A DNA stretch of 64,000 nucleotides from Streptomyces avidinii (lineage in GTDB: Bacteria; Actinomycetota; Actinomycetes; Streptomycetales; Streptomycetaceae), in the NCBI RefSeq assembly GCF_014650695.1, contig NZ_BMVL01000005.1:124001-188000 (forward strand). The letters are read 5' to 3'. The translations under genes and the position numbers were made by a program. This document shows, one piece after another, positions 1-8,690 of the stretch. The notes beneath the pieces are model-generated. The model was given only the letters and a program-made list of their open reading frames with translations, had not been told where the DNA came from and searched no databases. How positions within the stretch are numbered: position 1 is the stretch's first letter; the number at the start of each line of letters is the position of its first letter.

Positions 1-1
1 G

Positions 2-1636
2 CGCACCCACGTCCTCGACAGGCGCCTCGCCGAGGTCCCCCTCGGCGTCACCGGGGAGCTCTTCCTCGAAGGCGTCGGCCTCGCCGACGGCTACCACGGA
101 CGACCGGACCTGACGGCCGAGCGGTTCATCGAGCACACCGGCCCCGACGGCACCACCCGCCGCCTCTACCGGACCGGCGACCTCGCCCGGCACCGTCCCG
201 ACGGGGCCCTGGAATACGCCGGCCGCACCGACCACCAGCTCAAGATCCGCGGCTTCCGCGTCGAGCCGGGGGAGATCGAAGCGGTCCTCGCCGACCACCC
301 GGGCGTCCGCGACTGCGCGGTCCTGCCCCGCGGCGACCGCCTCGTCGCCTACCTCGTCGCGGGTGCCACCGGCCCGGACGGGGCCCCGGCCCCCGCCCCC
401 GAACCGGGCGACCTGGCCCGGCACGCCCGGGAACGGCTCCCCGAGTACATGGTTCCCTCCGCCTGGGTGTGCCTGGACGACCTCCCGCTGACCGCCAACG
501 GCAAACTGGACCGGGCCGCCCTGCCCGACCCGGACCCCGCCGACCTGCGCGGCGGGGTCGCACCGACCCCGCCCCGCGACGCACTCGAATCCCGCCTCGC
601 CGGGATCTGGGAGCGGCTCCTGGCCGCCGGACCGGTCGGCGTCCACGACGACTTCTTCGAGTCCGGCGGGCACTCCATCGACGCCCTGCGCCTGATCGGC
701 CGGATCAACCAGGCCTTCGGTGAACGGCTCGCCGTCTCGGCCGTCATGGAACATCCGACCGTGGCCCGGCAGGCCGCGCTGCTGCGCGGCCGGCACGTCG
801 ATCCGGCACCGGACCCGGTGGTCCGCATCCGGCCCGAGGGCACGCTCGACCCGGTCTTCCTCGTGCACCCGATCGGCGGGAACGTCTTCTGCTACCGGCC
901 CCTGGCGGCCGAACTGGACGCCGACCGGCCGGTGTTCGGGCTGACGGCGCCCGGACTGACCGCCCCCGGCCCGGTGCCCGACGCCACCGTCGAGGAGCTG
1001 GCCGCCGCTCATGTGGAGGCCCTGCGCCGGGTCCGTCCCGAAGGCCCCTACCACCTGGCCGGCTGGTCCTTCGGAGGGCTCCTCGCCCACGAGGCGGCCG
1101 TCCAACTGCGCTCCGCCGGGCAGGAGGTGGCGACCCTCACGCTGCTGGACACCGGCTACCCGGAGCCCGGTCACGCCCCGACCGACGAGAGCGACCTGCT
1201 GGAGTGGTTCCACGAGGACCTGGCCCGCTCCGCCGGCTTCGACCCGTCCGACGAGGGCGTGTCCGCCCTGCGCAGTGCGCTGCGGAGCGTCGCCGACACC
1301 ACGGCCCGGCTCGCCGTCCTCGCCGAGCAGGTGGAACGCGAAGGCTTCGCGCCCGGACTGGACCCGCGGGACCTCGCCCGGCACTACGCGGTGTTCCGCC
1401 AGGGGATCCGCGCCGCCGCCGCGTACGAGCCGCCGGCCGCCCCCTGCCCGGTCCTGTTCCTCCAGAGCGGGACCGGGGCCCGGGAGCACGCCGCCGAGCG
1501 GTGGGCCGGGCGGGCCGTGGCCGGCTTCACCCGCCACGACATCGCCACCGACCACTACGGGCTGATGCGGCCGCCGCACAGCACCCGGGCCGCCGCCCTG
1601 CTGCGCGCCGCCCTCGCCGCGGCCGACCACCGCTGA
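2..1636 (+). CDS. NRPS termination module, C-terminal part (A-PCP-TE), 5' end outside window
   Basis: This is the end of a nonribosomal peptide synthetase open at the left edge; about 544 codons are visible. Seen in order: the C-terminal part of an adenylation domain (YRTGDLAR, the A8-type KIRGFRVEPGEIE, and A10-like NGKLDRAALP near residue 165), a peptidyl carrier domain (DDFFESGGHSIDALR near residue 216, phosphopantetheine Ser in GGHS), and a type I thioesterase with the nucleophile motif GWSFGG (near residue 355) and a late His in DIATDHYG. The substrate-pocket part of the A domain lies outside the window, so specificity cannot be read. The TE suggests that this protein releases the peptide, although it sits upstream of the other NRPS genes of the operon. 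The next gene starts 133 bases downstream. Family assignment is sure; product unknown. Confidence 0.95.
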   Translation, partial: RTHVLDRRLAEVPLGVTGELFLEGVGLADGYHGRPDLTAERFIEHTGPDGTTRRLYRTGDLARHRPDGALEYAGRTDHQLKIRGFRVEPGEIEAVLADHPGVRDCAVLPRGDRLVAYLVAGATGPDGAPAPAPEPGDLARHARERLPEYMVPSAWVCLDDLPLTANGKLDRAALPDPDPADLRGGVAPTPPRDALESRLAGIWERLLAAGPVGVHDDFFESGGHSIDALRLIGRINQAFGERLAVSAVMEHPTVARQAALLRGRHVDPAPDPVVRIRPEGTLDPVFLVHPIGGNVFCYRPLAAELDADRPVFGLTAPGLTAPGPVPDATVEELAAAHVEALRRVRPEGPYHLAGWSFGGLLAHEAAVQLRSAGQEVATLTLLDTGYPEPGHAPTDESDLLEWFHEDLARSAGFDPSDEGVSALRSALRSVADTTARLAVLAEQVEREGFAPGLDPRDLARHYAVFRQGIRAAAAYEPPAAPCPVLFLQSGTGAREHAAERWAGRAVAGFTRHDIATDHYGLMRPPHSTRAAALLRAALAAADHR

Positions 1637-1769
1637 ACGGGCCCCGCAGGCCCACCCGTCCGACTCCGCCCCGCCCCGTACCAGCCCCTCGCGCGCCGCG
1701 CGCCGACGAGGCATGCGCCGACGCGCCCCGCGCCCTTGGCCCCGCACCAGAACAGGAACGGAACACCAC

Positions 1770-3362
1770 GTGACGAGCGATACCCCGGGGCCCGCCCCCG
1801 AGCTGAGCGGCCGCATCCGCGGCGGCCCCGGCGAACTCCTCCACGACGAAGTGCTCGCCCCGCAGTTCGGCTTCGAGTCCCGCCACCTACTGCGCCACTA
1901 CGTCGCCATCGAGAAGACCCTGGCCGCCGAGTACGTCCGCATGGAGCTGATCACCGCCGAGGAGGCCCACCGGATCGCCGCCCTGCTGGACTCCGTCGGG
2001 CCCGACACCCTCAGCGCACAGCCCGGCGCCAACATGTCGGACATCGCCTTCGCCCTCGAACGGCACGTCGAGGCGGGCCTGCCCCGCCCGGTCGTGCACT
2101 GGCACGCCGACCGCAGCCGCAACGACCTCCAGGCCTGCGCCCAGGTGATGTACGGCCGTGACCAGCTCGCCCGGTTCGCCGCGGCGCTCCTCGAACTCGG
2201 CTCCGCCGTCCACCGGCTGGCCGAGGAGACCTGCGACCTGCCCATGCCGGGCTACACCCACTTCCAGGCCGCCCAGATCATCACTCCCGGCTTCCACCTC
2301 GCCGCGCTCTCCGAGCACCTGCTGCACACCCACGCCCGGCTGCTGAACGCCTACGACGGCATCGACGCCTCCCCGCTCGGCGCCGGCGCGATGGCCGGGC
2401 AGGAACTGCCCTGGGACCGCGACCGGATGGCACGGCTGCTCGGCTTCTCCCGGCCGCAGCCGCACGCCCTGACCGCCGTGGCCTCGCGCCGCTGGAGCGC
2501 CGAACTGACCGCGGAACTGAGCCTGCTGGGCACCGCCCTGAGCCGCTTCACCACCGACCTGCTCACCTGGGGCGGCAGCGAGTACGGCTTCATCGACCTG
2601 CCCGACGAACTCTCCGGCATCTCCTCCGCCATGCCGCAGAAGAAGAACTACCCGGTCCTGGAGCGGATCCGCGGGCGCACCGCCCACCTGACCGCCTTCC
2701 ACTTCGATGTGCTCCTGGGCCAGCGCAACACCCCCTTCTGCAACCTCGTCGAGGTGTCCAAGGAGGCCGGCACCCACCTGCTGAACGCCTTCGACTCGGC
2801 CCACGGCACCGTCCGCCTCCTCACCGAGGTGCTGCGCAGGCTCACCTTCCGCGCCGACCGCATGCGCCAGGTGTGCGAGCGCGAGTTCCTCGGCGGCTTC
2901 AGCCTCGCCAACGCCCTCTGCCTCACCGAGGGGGTGCCCTGGCGCACCGCCCAGGTCGTCGCCGGGAAGTACGTCGTGCTCGCCGCGACGGCTGGCGCAG
3001 CCCCCGCCCCGGGCGAACCCGCCCTGCTGGCCGAGGCGGCCGCCGGACACGGCATCTCCCTCACGGACCCCGCCCGGCTCCTCGTCGAGGCCTTCGACGT
3101 CGACCGGGGCCTGGAGCGCATGGTGTCCGCCGGTTCGGCCCGCCCCGAGGCCGTGCGCGCGGTACTGCGCACCCAGCAGGAGGCGTACGAACGGCTCGCT
3201 GCCGACTGGGAACTGCGCGCCGCCGCGATCCGCGCGGGCGCAGAGGAGGGCGACCGCGCCCTGTACGGCGCGACCGGCACCGCGACGGCCACCGCGACGG
3301 ACACCGAGACCGAGGAGGAGGAAGGCGATGGCACCCGCACCCGCGTACGGCACGCGCACTGA
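1770..3362 (+). CDS. Argininosuccinate lyase-family protein, probable 2,3-diaminobutyrate pathway lyase
   Basis: About 530 residues starting at GTG 1770. An ATG at 1713 is in frame but adds 19 Arg-rich residues that look non-coding. Fumarase/aspartase superfamily hallmarks are visible: SRND (the ASL GRSRNDQ motif) near residue 115, GYTHFQ with the catalytic-type His, and the signature loop SSAMPQKKN carrying the catalytic Ser. Family enzymes eliminate fumarate from an N-succinyl-type adduct. Arginine synthesis is unlikely in this NRPS operon. The neighbours are a threonine-kinase-like protein and a cysteine-synthase-like protein, the same trio described for 2,3-diaminobutyrate in friulimicin and proposed for pacidamycin-type clusters. 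Here the lyase would release diaminobutyrate from an aspartate adduct (inference). The C-terminus is a low-complexity Thr/Ala/Glu tail. The stop overlaps the next gene by 35 bases. Confidence 0.85.
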   Translation: MTSDTPGPAPELSGRIRGGPGELLHDEVLAPQFGFESRHLLRHYVAIEKTLAAEYVRMELITAEEAHRIAALLDSVGPDTLSAQPGANMSDIAFALERHVEAGLPRPVVHWHADRSRNDLQACAQVMYGRDQLARFAAALLELGSAVHRLAEETCDLPMPGYTHFQAAQIITPGFHLAALSEHLLHTHARLLNAYDGIDASPLGAGAMAGQELPWDRDRMARLLGFSRPQPHALTAVASRRWSAELTAELSLLGTALSRFTTDLLTWGGSEYGFIDLPDELSGISSAMPQKKNYPVLERIRGRTAHLTAFHFDVLLGQRNTPFCNLVEVSKEAGTHLLNAFDSAHGTVRLLTEVLRRLTFRADRMRQVCEREFLGGFSLANALCLTEGVPWRTAQVVAGKYVVLAATAGAAPAPGEPALLAEAAAGHGISLTDPARLLVEAFDVDRGLERMVSAGSARPEAVRAVLRTQQEAYERLAADWELRAAAIRAGAEEGDRALYGATGTATATATDTETEEEEGDGTRTRVRHAH

Positions 3363-4311
3363 CACCGCCGGAGGGCTGTTCACCGCCCCTGCCGCCCCCG
3401 CCGGATCCGGCAGTGCCTTCGGCACCTTCGGCGAACTGCTCCAGGGCGCCCTGCCCCACCCGCAGGGCGACTTCCTGGTCACCTTCCCCCTGGCGCGCTG
3501 GGCCACCGCCGTCTTCCACCCCAGGCCCGGCCGGAGCGACGTCCAGGTGCGGCCCGCGCACAAGGCGAAGTCCCGCCGGGTCGCCGAAGCCGTGCTGGCC
3601 GCCCTCGGCACCACGGACGGCGGCCTGCTGGAGGTGGCCGGGGACCTGCCCGAGGGGAAGGGCCTCGCCAGCTCCTCCGCCGACCTCGTCGCCACCGTAC
3701 GGGCCGTCGGCGCGGCCCACGGCCGCGCCTTCACCCCGGCCGAGACGGAGGACTTCCTGCGCGGCATCGAACCGGCCGACGGGGTCATGTACGACGAGAT
3801 CGTCGCCTTCCACCACCGTGAGGTGCGCCTCGGCCGCCGCCTCGGCGTGCTCCCCCCGCTCACCGTCGTCGCCCACGACGAGGGCGGCCAGGTGGACACC
3901 GTCGCGCACAACCGGGTCGCCCGGGCCATCGACGCGGCGGACCGCGAGGAGTACGCGGTCCTCCTGGACCGGCTCACCGCCGCCGTGGCCGTCGGCGACC
4001 TCCAGGAGGTCGGCGCCGTCGCCACCCGCAGCGCCGAGATGAACGCCCACCGCCGCCGGCGCGCCGGGTTCGCGGAACTGCACGCCCTGTGCAGCGAGGT
4101 CGACGGCCTGGGCCTGGTGCTCGCCCACAGCGGCACCATGCTCGGCGTCCTCCTGGAGGCCGGCGACCCGGCCCTCGCCGGCAAGACCGAGCACATCCGG
4201 GCCGGCTGCGCAGCCCTCGGCGGAGAGGTGTCCGTACACCGCTCCCTCGGCGCCGACGACAGCTGGAGCCCGCAGGCCGCGCCCGCCCACCCCACCGAGC
4301 TGGAGATCTGA
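3328..4311 (+). CDS. GHMP kinase, PduX-like (probable L-threonine kinase)
   Basis: 327 residues; the ATG follows a purine-rich GAGGAGGAAGG ribosome site inside the end of the upstream lyase gene (overlapping genes, likely coupled). The GHMP ATP-binding motif is clear: LPEGKGLASSSAD near residue 110. The N-terminal SAFGTFGELLQG and the overall arrangement match the PduX/L-threonine kinase branch rather than homoserine or mevalonate kinases. The likely reaction is ATP-dependent O-phosphorylation of L-threonine, which turns the beta-hydroxyl into a leaving group for the PLP enzyme encoded next. Only two bases separate its stop from the following ATG. GHMP family: confident. Threonine as substrate: inferred from PduX resemblance and gene context. 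Confidence 0.85.
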   Translation: MAPAPAYGTRTDTAGGLFTAPAAPAGSGSAFGTFGELLQGALPHPQGDFLVTFPLARWATAVFHPRPGRSDVQVRPAHKAKSRRVAEAVLAALGTTDGGLLEVAGDLPEGKGLASSSADLVATVRAVGAAHGRAFTPAETEDFLRGIEPADGVMYDEIVAFHHREVRLGRRLGVLPPLTVVAHDEGGQVDTVAHNRVARAIDAADREEYAVLLDRLTAAVAVGDLQEVGAVATRSAEMNAHRRRRAGFAELHALCSEVDGLGLVLAHSGTMLGVLLEAGDPALAGKTEHIRAGCAALGGEVSVHRSLGADDSWSPQAAPAHPTELEI

Positions 4312-4313
4312 GC

Positions 4314-6581
4314 ATGCTGTTCGACACCGTGACGGACGCGATCGGCGCGACCCCGCTGGTCCGGCTGCGCCTGGGCGAGACCCGCGGCGTGGAGGTCTAC
4401 GCCAAGCTGGAACTGCAGAACCTCTTCGCGATGAAGGACCGCGTCGCCCGCAACATCCTGCTGGAGGCCCGGCGGCTGGGCACCCTGAAGCCGGGTGACC
4501 CCGTCATCGAGAGCTCCTCGGGGACCATGGCCCTCGGCGTCGCCCTCGTCGGCCGCTCCCTGGGCCACGAGGTGCACATCGTCACCGACCCGCGCATCGA
4601 CCCCGTCACCCTCGCCAAACTCCGCGCCCTGGGCTGCCGGGTGCACATCGTCGAGGCCATGACCAGCCACGGCTGGCAGAGCGCCCGCCTGGAGCGGCTT
4701 GCGGAGCTGCGGGGCGAACTCCCCGGCGCCTTCTGGCCGCAGCAGTACACCAACCCCGACAACCCCGGTGCCTACCGCACCCTCGCCGGCGAGCTCCTCG
4801 AAGACCTGGGCCGGTTCGACACCCTCGTCGGCGCCGTCGGCAGCGGCGGCTCCCTCTGCGGCACCGCCCGGGCCCTGCGCGCCGCCCTGCCCGCCCTGCA
4901 CGTCGTCGGCGTCGACTGCGTGGGCAGCGCCCTCTTCGGCCAGCCCGACGTACCGCAGCGCCTGCAGAGCGGGCTGGGCAACAGCCTGCTGCCCAAGAAC
5001 CTGGACCGGACCCTCGTCGACGAGGTGCACTGGCTCAACGACCACGAGGCCTTCGCCGCGACCTGGGACCTCGCCCGCGAGCAGCAGATCTTCGGCGGCA
5101 ACACCTCGGGTTCCGTCTACCGGGTCCTCACCGGCCTCGCCGAGCGCGCCGAACCCGGCACCCGGATCGTCGGCATCCTGCCCGACCGCGGCGACCGCTA
5201 CGCCGACACCGTCTACAGCGACGAGCACTGGGACGCGAACCGGCTGCGCGAGGTGCCCACCGCCACCGCCCCGGCCGCCCTCGGCCCCGACGGGACCGCC
5301 CGCACCTGGTCCACCCTCGCCTACAGCCCGCCCGCCGGGATCCGCCGGCACCTGCTGTTCGTCGAGTCCAACACCACCGGCACCGGCATGCTGGCCATGG
5401 AGCGGGCGCGCGAACTGGGCACCGTACCCGTCCTGCTGACCGGCGACCCCGACCGCTACCGGGGACTCGCGGACACCGGCGCCGAGGTGGTCCGCTGCGA
5501 CACCAACTCCGACGCCGCCCTGCGCGCCGCCGTACAGGAACGCTTCCGCCGCGAGGAGATCGCCGGCGTCACCACCACCAGCGACTTCTACGTACCGGCC
5601 GCCGCCCGGACGGCGCAGTGGCTCGGCCTGCCCGGCAATCCGCCCGAAGCGGTGGCCGTCTGCCGCGACAAGTCCGCCCTGCGCGAGCGGCTGCGGACCG
5701 CGGGCGTCCGCCAGCCCCGGTACGCCCTGGTCCGCGAGCCGGACGGGGCCGCGGCCGCAGTCGCCCGCACCGGACTGCCCTGCGTGGTCAAGCCGGCCGA
5801 CGACTCGGGTTCCACCAACGTCCTGCTCTGCGCCGACGAGGCGGAGGTCCGTGCCCAGATCGAGCGGATCCTCGCCATCGACACCAATGTGCGGGGCATG
5901 CCCACCGCCCGCACCGTTCTCGTCGAGGAGTACCTGGAGGCGCCGGAGTACAGCGTCGAGATGTTCAGCCAGGACGGACAGGCCGTCTGCGTCGGCATCA
6001 CCGCCAAGTCCGTGACCGCCACCCCGCACTTCGTCGAGCACCGCCACCTCTTCCCCGCCCCGCTGCCCGCCGCCACCGCGCAGCAGATCACCGAGACGGT
6101 GACGGCGGCCCTGGACGCGGCCGGGATCCGGCTGGGAGCCACCCACACCGAGGTCAAGCTGACCGCCGACGGGCCCGCCCTGATCGAGATCAACCCCCGC
6201 CCGGCCGGCGGCATGATCCCCGAACTGATCCGGCTCGCCACCGGGGTCGACCTCCTCGGGGAGCAGCTCCGCGCCGCTCTCGGCCTGCCCCCGCACCTGA
6301 AGTCCGAGGATTCGGGCCACGCCGGCATCCAGTTCCTCCTCGCCGACACCGACGGCACGCTCACCGCGGCCCACGGCGCCCGGGCCGCCGCAGCCGTCGA
6401 CGGGGTCGAGTCGGTGCTGGTCACCGCCGCCCCCGGCACGCCCGTACGCAGGCCCCGCAGTGCCTCCGACCGGCTCGGGCACGTGATCGCCCGCCACCCG
6501 GAGCCCGAGGGCGTGCACACCGCCCTCGACACGGCGCGCGCCCTGATCCGCCTCGACATCGAGGCCGCACCCCGTTCCTGA
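4314..6581 (+). CDS. Fusion: cysteine synthase-like PLP enzyme + ATP-grasp ligase
   Basis: 755 residues in two clear halves. Residues 1-310 are a fold-type II PLP enzyme of the O-acetylserine sulfhydrylase/cystathionine beta-synthase family: Schiff-base Lys41 in FAMKDRVA, the substrate loop ESSSGT at 66-71, and a phosphate-binding loop VGSGGSLCGTA near 180. Residues about 340-755 are an ATP-grasp carboxylate-amine ligase: VVKPADDSGSTN, VLVEEYLEAPEYSVE, and Mg/ATP-binding EINPRPAGGM. The PLP half probably performs beta-replacement on O-phosphothreonine with an amino-acid amine, giving an adduct for the lyase gene upstream. The ligase half might then couple the diamino acid or another amine to a carboxylate. 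The start ATG lies two bases after the kinase stop. The fusion is plainly in one frame with no frameshift. Family calls are firm; the substrates are inference. Confidence 0.88.
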   Translation: MLFDTVTDAIGATPLVRLRLGETRGVEVYAKLELQNLFAMKDRVARNILLEARRLGTLKPGDPVIESSSGTMALGVALVGRSLGHEVHIVTDPRIDPVTLAKLRALGCRVHIVEAMTSHGWQSARLERLAELRGELPGAFWPQQYTNPDNPGAYRTLAGELLEDLGRFDTLVGAVGSGGSLCGTARALRAALPALHVVGVDCVGSALFGQPDVPQRLQSGLGNSLLPKNLDRTLVDEVHWLNDHEAFAATWDLAREQQIFGGNTSGSVYRVLTGLAERAEPGTRIVGILPDRGDRYADTVYSDEHWDANRLREVPTATAPAALGPDGTARTWSTLAYSPPAGIRRHLLFVESNTTGTGMLAMERARELGTVPVLLTGDPDRYRGLADTGAEVVRCDTNSDAALRAAVQERFRREEIAGVTTTSDFYVPAAARTAQWLGLPGNPPEAVAVCRDKSALRERLRTAGVRQPRYALVREPDGAAAAVARTGLPCVVKPADDSGSTNVLLCADEAEVRAQIERILAIDTNVRGMPTARTVLVEEYLEAPEYSVEMFSQDGQAVCVGITAKSVTATPHFVEHRHLFPAPLPAATAQQITETVTAALDAAGIRLGATHTEVKLTADGPALIEINPRPAGGMIPELIRLATGVDLLGEQLRAALGLPPHLKSEDSGHAGIQFLLADTDGTLTAAHGARAAAAVDGVESVLVTAAPGTPVRRPRSASDRLGHVIARHPEPEGVHTALDTARALIRLDIEAAPRS

Positions 6582-6655
6582 TCCACCGTCAACCCTCCTA
6601 TCGCGACGCGCCGTACGACCCGTACGACCGCACCCGACCCGAAAGGCGAACCGCC

Positions 6656-6880
6656 ATGAGCAACCCCTTCGAGAACGACAACGCCGCCTACGTCGTGGTC
6701 CGCAACGACGAGCTCCAGCACTCGCTGTGGCCCGCCGCCAACCCCGTCCCGGCCGGCTGGAGCGTGGTGCACGGCCCCGACGGCCGCCAGGCCTGCCTGG
6801 ACCACGTGGAGCGCGTGTGGACCGACATGCGCCCCGCCTCCCTGGTGGCCGCCCTCGCCGGGAACACGCCCCGTGGCTGA
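6656..6880 (+). CDS. MbtH-family NRPS accessory protein (left cluster)
   Basis: 74 residues; the ATG follows GAAAGGCGAA. It carries the MbtH signature: NPFENDNAAYVVVRNDE, SLWP, VPAGW and a C-terminal CLDHVERVWTDMRP with the conserved Trp and Pro positions. Family members bind adenylation domains and are often needed for their solubility or activity. It probably serves the A domains of this operon. Its last 8 bases overlap the start of the next gene, GTG at 6873. Confidence 0.96.
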   Translation: MSNPFENDNAAYVVVRNDELQHSLWPAANPVPAGWSVVHGPDGRQACLDHVERVWTDMRPASLVAALAGNTPRG

Positions 6881-8690
6881 GCCCGCCCACCGCACCGAGC
6901 AGCCGGCCGCGGCCGACCCCGTACGGATCCTGCGCAGCCTCTTCGCCGAGGTCCTCGGCCGCGGCGAGGTCGACGCGGACCACAGCTTCACCGGGCTGGG
7001 CGGGGACAGCATCCAGGCGATCCAGGTCGTCAGCCGCGCCCGCGCGGCCGGCCTCGTCGTCACCACCCGCGACGTGCTCCGCGCCGAGAGCGTGGACGCG
7101 CTCGCCGCCACCGCGCGCGCCCACGGCCGGGTACGGGAGAGCGCCGGCCCGGCCGTGCCCCCGCGCCGGCTGGGCCCGCTGACCCCCACCCCCATCATGG
7201 GCTGGCTCGCCGAACTCGGCGGCCCGGTCGACACGTACAACCAGTCGCTCGTGCTGCGCACCCCGCCGGGCTTCGGGGCGGCCGACGCCGAACGCACCGT
7301 CCAGGCCCTCCTCGACACCCACGAGATGCTCCGGCTGCGGCTGCCCGACGGGATCGCTGCGGCCGGCGCCGAACCGGTCGTACCCCCCGCGGGCTCCGTC
7401 GCCGCGGCGGACCTGCTGGACCACATCGATGCCCGGGGGAGGACCGACGGGGAACTGCCCGCCCTGACCCGGGAGCGGATGCGGGCCGCACGGCGGCTGC
7501 TCTCACCCCGTGACGGCCGCATGCTGCGCGCCGTACTCCTGGACCGCGGGGCCGGGCAGCAGGGACGCCTCGCGCTCGTCGTCCACCACCTGGTCGTCGA
7601 CGGCGTCTCCTGGCGCATCCTCCAGGACGACCTGCGGACCTGCGCGGCGGCCCTCGCCGAGGGCCGCGAGCCCGCCCTGGAACCGGCGCACACCCCCTTC
7701 GCGCACTGGGCCGACCTCCTGCGCGCCGAGGCCACCTCCGGCCGCCGGACCACCGAGGCCGACCGCTGGGCCGCCGCCCTGCGCGAGGCCCCGCAGGCCC
7801 TCGCCGGGGTCCGCGCGCCCGGCGGCCTCGACCCCGAGAGCCCGGAACACACCTTCACCCTCACCCTCGGCCCGGACGTCACGGGCCCCCTGCTCACCAC
7901 CGCGCCCGGCCTCGTCAACGGCACCGTCAACGACGTACTGCTGACCGCACTCGCGCTGGCCGTGCTCGGCCGGCGGAGTGCCGACGGCGAGGAAGCGGGC
8001 GACGAGGCGGGCGACGGGGCGGGAGACCAGGAGGGCGCCGTTCTCGTCGACGTCGAGGGGCACGGCCGGGAGGACATCGCCGACGGCACGGACCTGTCCC
8101 GCACCGTCGGATGGTTCACCACCGTGTTCCCCGTCCGCCTCGCCCTCGGCCGCCCCGACCTCGACGAGGCCCGGGCCGGCGGACCGGCGATCGGGGCCGC
8201 GCTGCGCCTCGTCAAGGAGGAACTGCGCGCCGTCCCGGACAAGGGCATCGGCTTCGGCCTGCTGCGCCACCTCAACTCCCGTACCGGAGGGGACCTTGCC
8301 GCGCGCGGCGTACCCCAGATCGGCTTCAACTACCTGGGCCGGTTCCCGATGGGCGGCGACGCGCCCTGGGACGCCGCACCCGGGCACGCCTTCGCCCTCG
8401 ACGACGCCGACGACGGACTTCCGATGGCGCACGCCGTGGAGGTGAACGCCGCCGCCCACGAGGGCCCGGACGGCCTCACCCTCAGCGCCAGCTGGACCTG
8501 GGCGGGCAACGCCCTCCCGGGGCCATGGGTCCACGACCTCGCCCAGGAGTGGTTCACCATGCTGCGCGCGGTCGTCACCCACGCCGCCCGCCCGGACGCC
8601 GGCGGTCTGACCCCCTCCGACGTGTCCCTCGCCCGGGTCAGCCAGGCCGACCTCGACACCTTCGAATCCCAGCTCGGAGCCCTGCTGTGA
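6873..8690 (+). CDS. NRPS PCP-epimerization (PCP-E) protein lacking an A domain
   Basis: 605 residues starting at GTG inside the mbtH-like stop region. Residues about 10-85 are a carrier domain with FTGLGGDSIQAIQ; the GGDSI form is typical of carriers paired with E domains. The rest is an epimerization domain: active-site HHLVVDGVSW near 238, DVEGHGRE, the VGWFTTVFPV region and FNYLGRF. There is no C or A domain, so the carrier must be charged in trans, most simply by the free A domain at 15286-16827. The product would be a D-aminoacyl thioester. With no upstream C domain, it could serve as an initiation unit. The stop overlaps the next start (GTGA). Confidence 0.93.
   Translation: MAEPAHRTEQPAAADPVRILRSLFAEVLGRGEVDADHSFTGLGGDSIQAIQVVSRARAAGLVVTTRDVLRAESVDALAATARAHGRVRESAGPAVPPRRLGPLTPTPIMGWLAELGGPVDTYNQSLVLRTPPGFGAADAERTVQALLDTHEMLRLRLPDGIAAAGAEPVVPPAGSVAAADLLDHIDARGRTDGELPALTRERMRAARRLLSPRDGRMLRAVLLDRGAGQQGRLALVVHHLVVDGVSWRILQDDLRTCAAALAEGREPALEPAHTPFAHWADLLRAEATSGRRTTEADRWAAALREAPQALAGVRAPGGLDPESPEHTFTLTLGPDVTGPLLTTAPGLVNGTVNDVLLTALALAVLGRRSADGEEAGDEAGDGAGDQEGAVLVDVEGHGREDIADGTDLSRTVGWFTTVFPVRLALGRPDLDEARAGGPAIGAALRLVKEELRAVPDKGIGFGLLRHLNSRTGGDLAARGVPQIGFNYLGRFPMGGDAPWDAAPGHAFALDDADDGLPMAHAVEVNAAAHEGPDGLTLSASWTWAGNALPGPWVHDLAQEWFTMLRAVVTHAARPDAGGLTPSDVSLARVSQADLDTFESQLGALL

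Noticed and set aside
3270..3330. Tandem repeat at the end of the lyase gene
   Set aside because: The GCGACGGCCACC-like units are few and imperfect; treated as ordinary low-complexity tail.
1887..7424. Very long minus-strand open frame opposite the lyase, kinase and fusion genes
   Set aside because: It is the antisense shadow of high-GC genes with strong codon bias; it has no recognisable domains and runs across several real genes.
8111..8686. N-terminal extension of the C-A-PCP NRPS into the PCP-E gene
   Set aside because: The upstream part of the frame is Arg/Pro-rich shadow sequence; the GTG at 8687 with a GTGA overlap gives the natural C-domain start.
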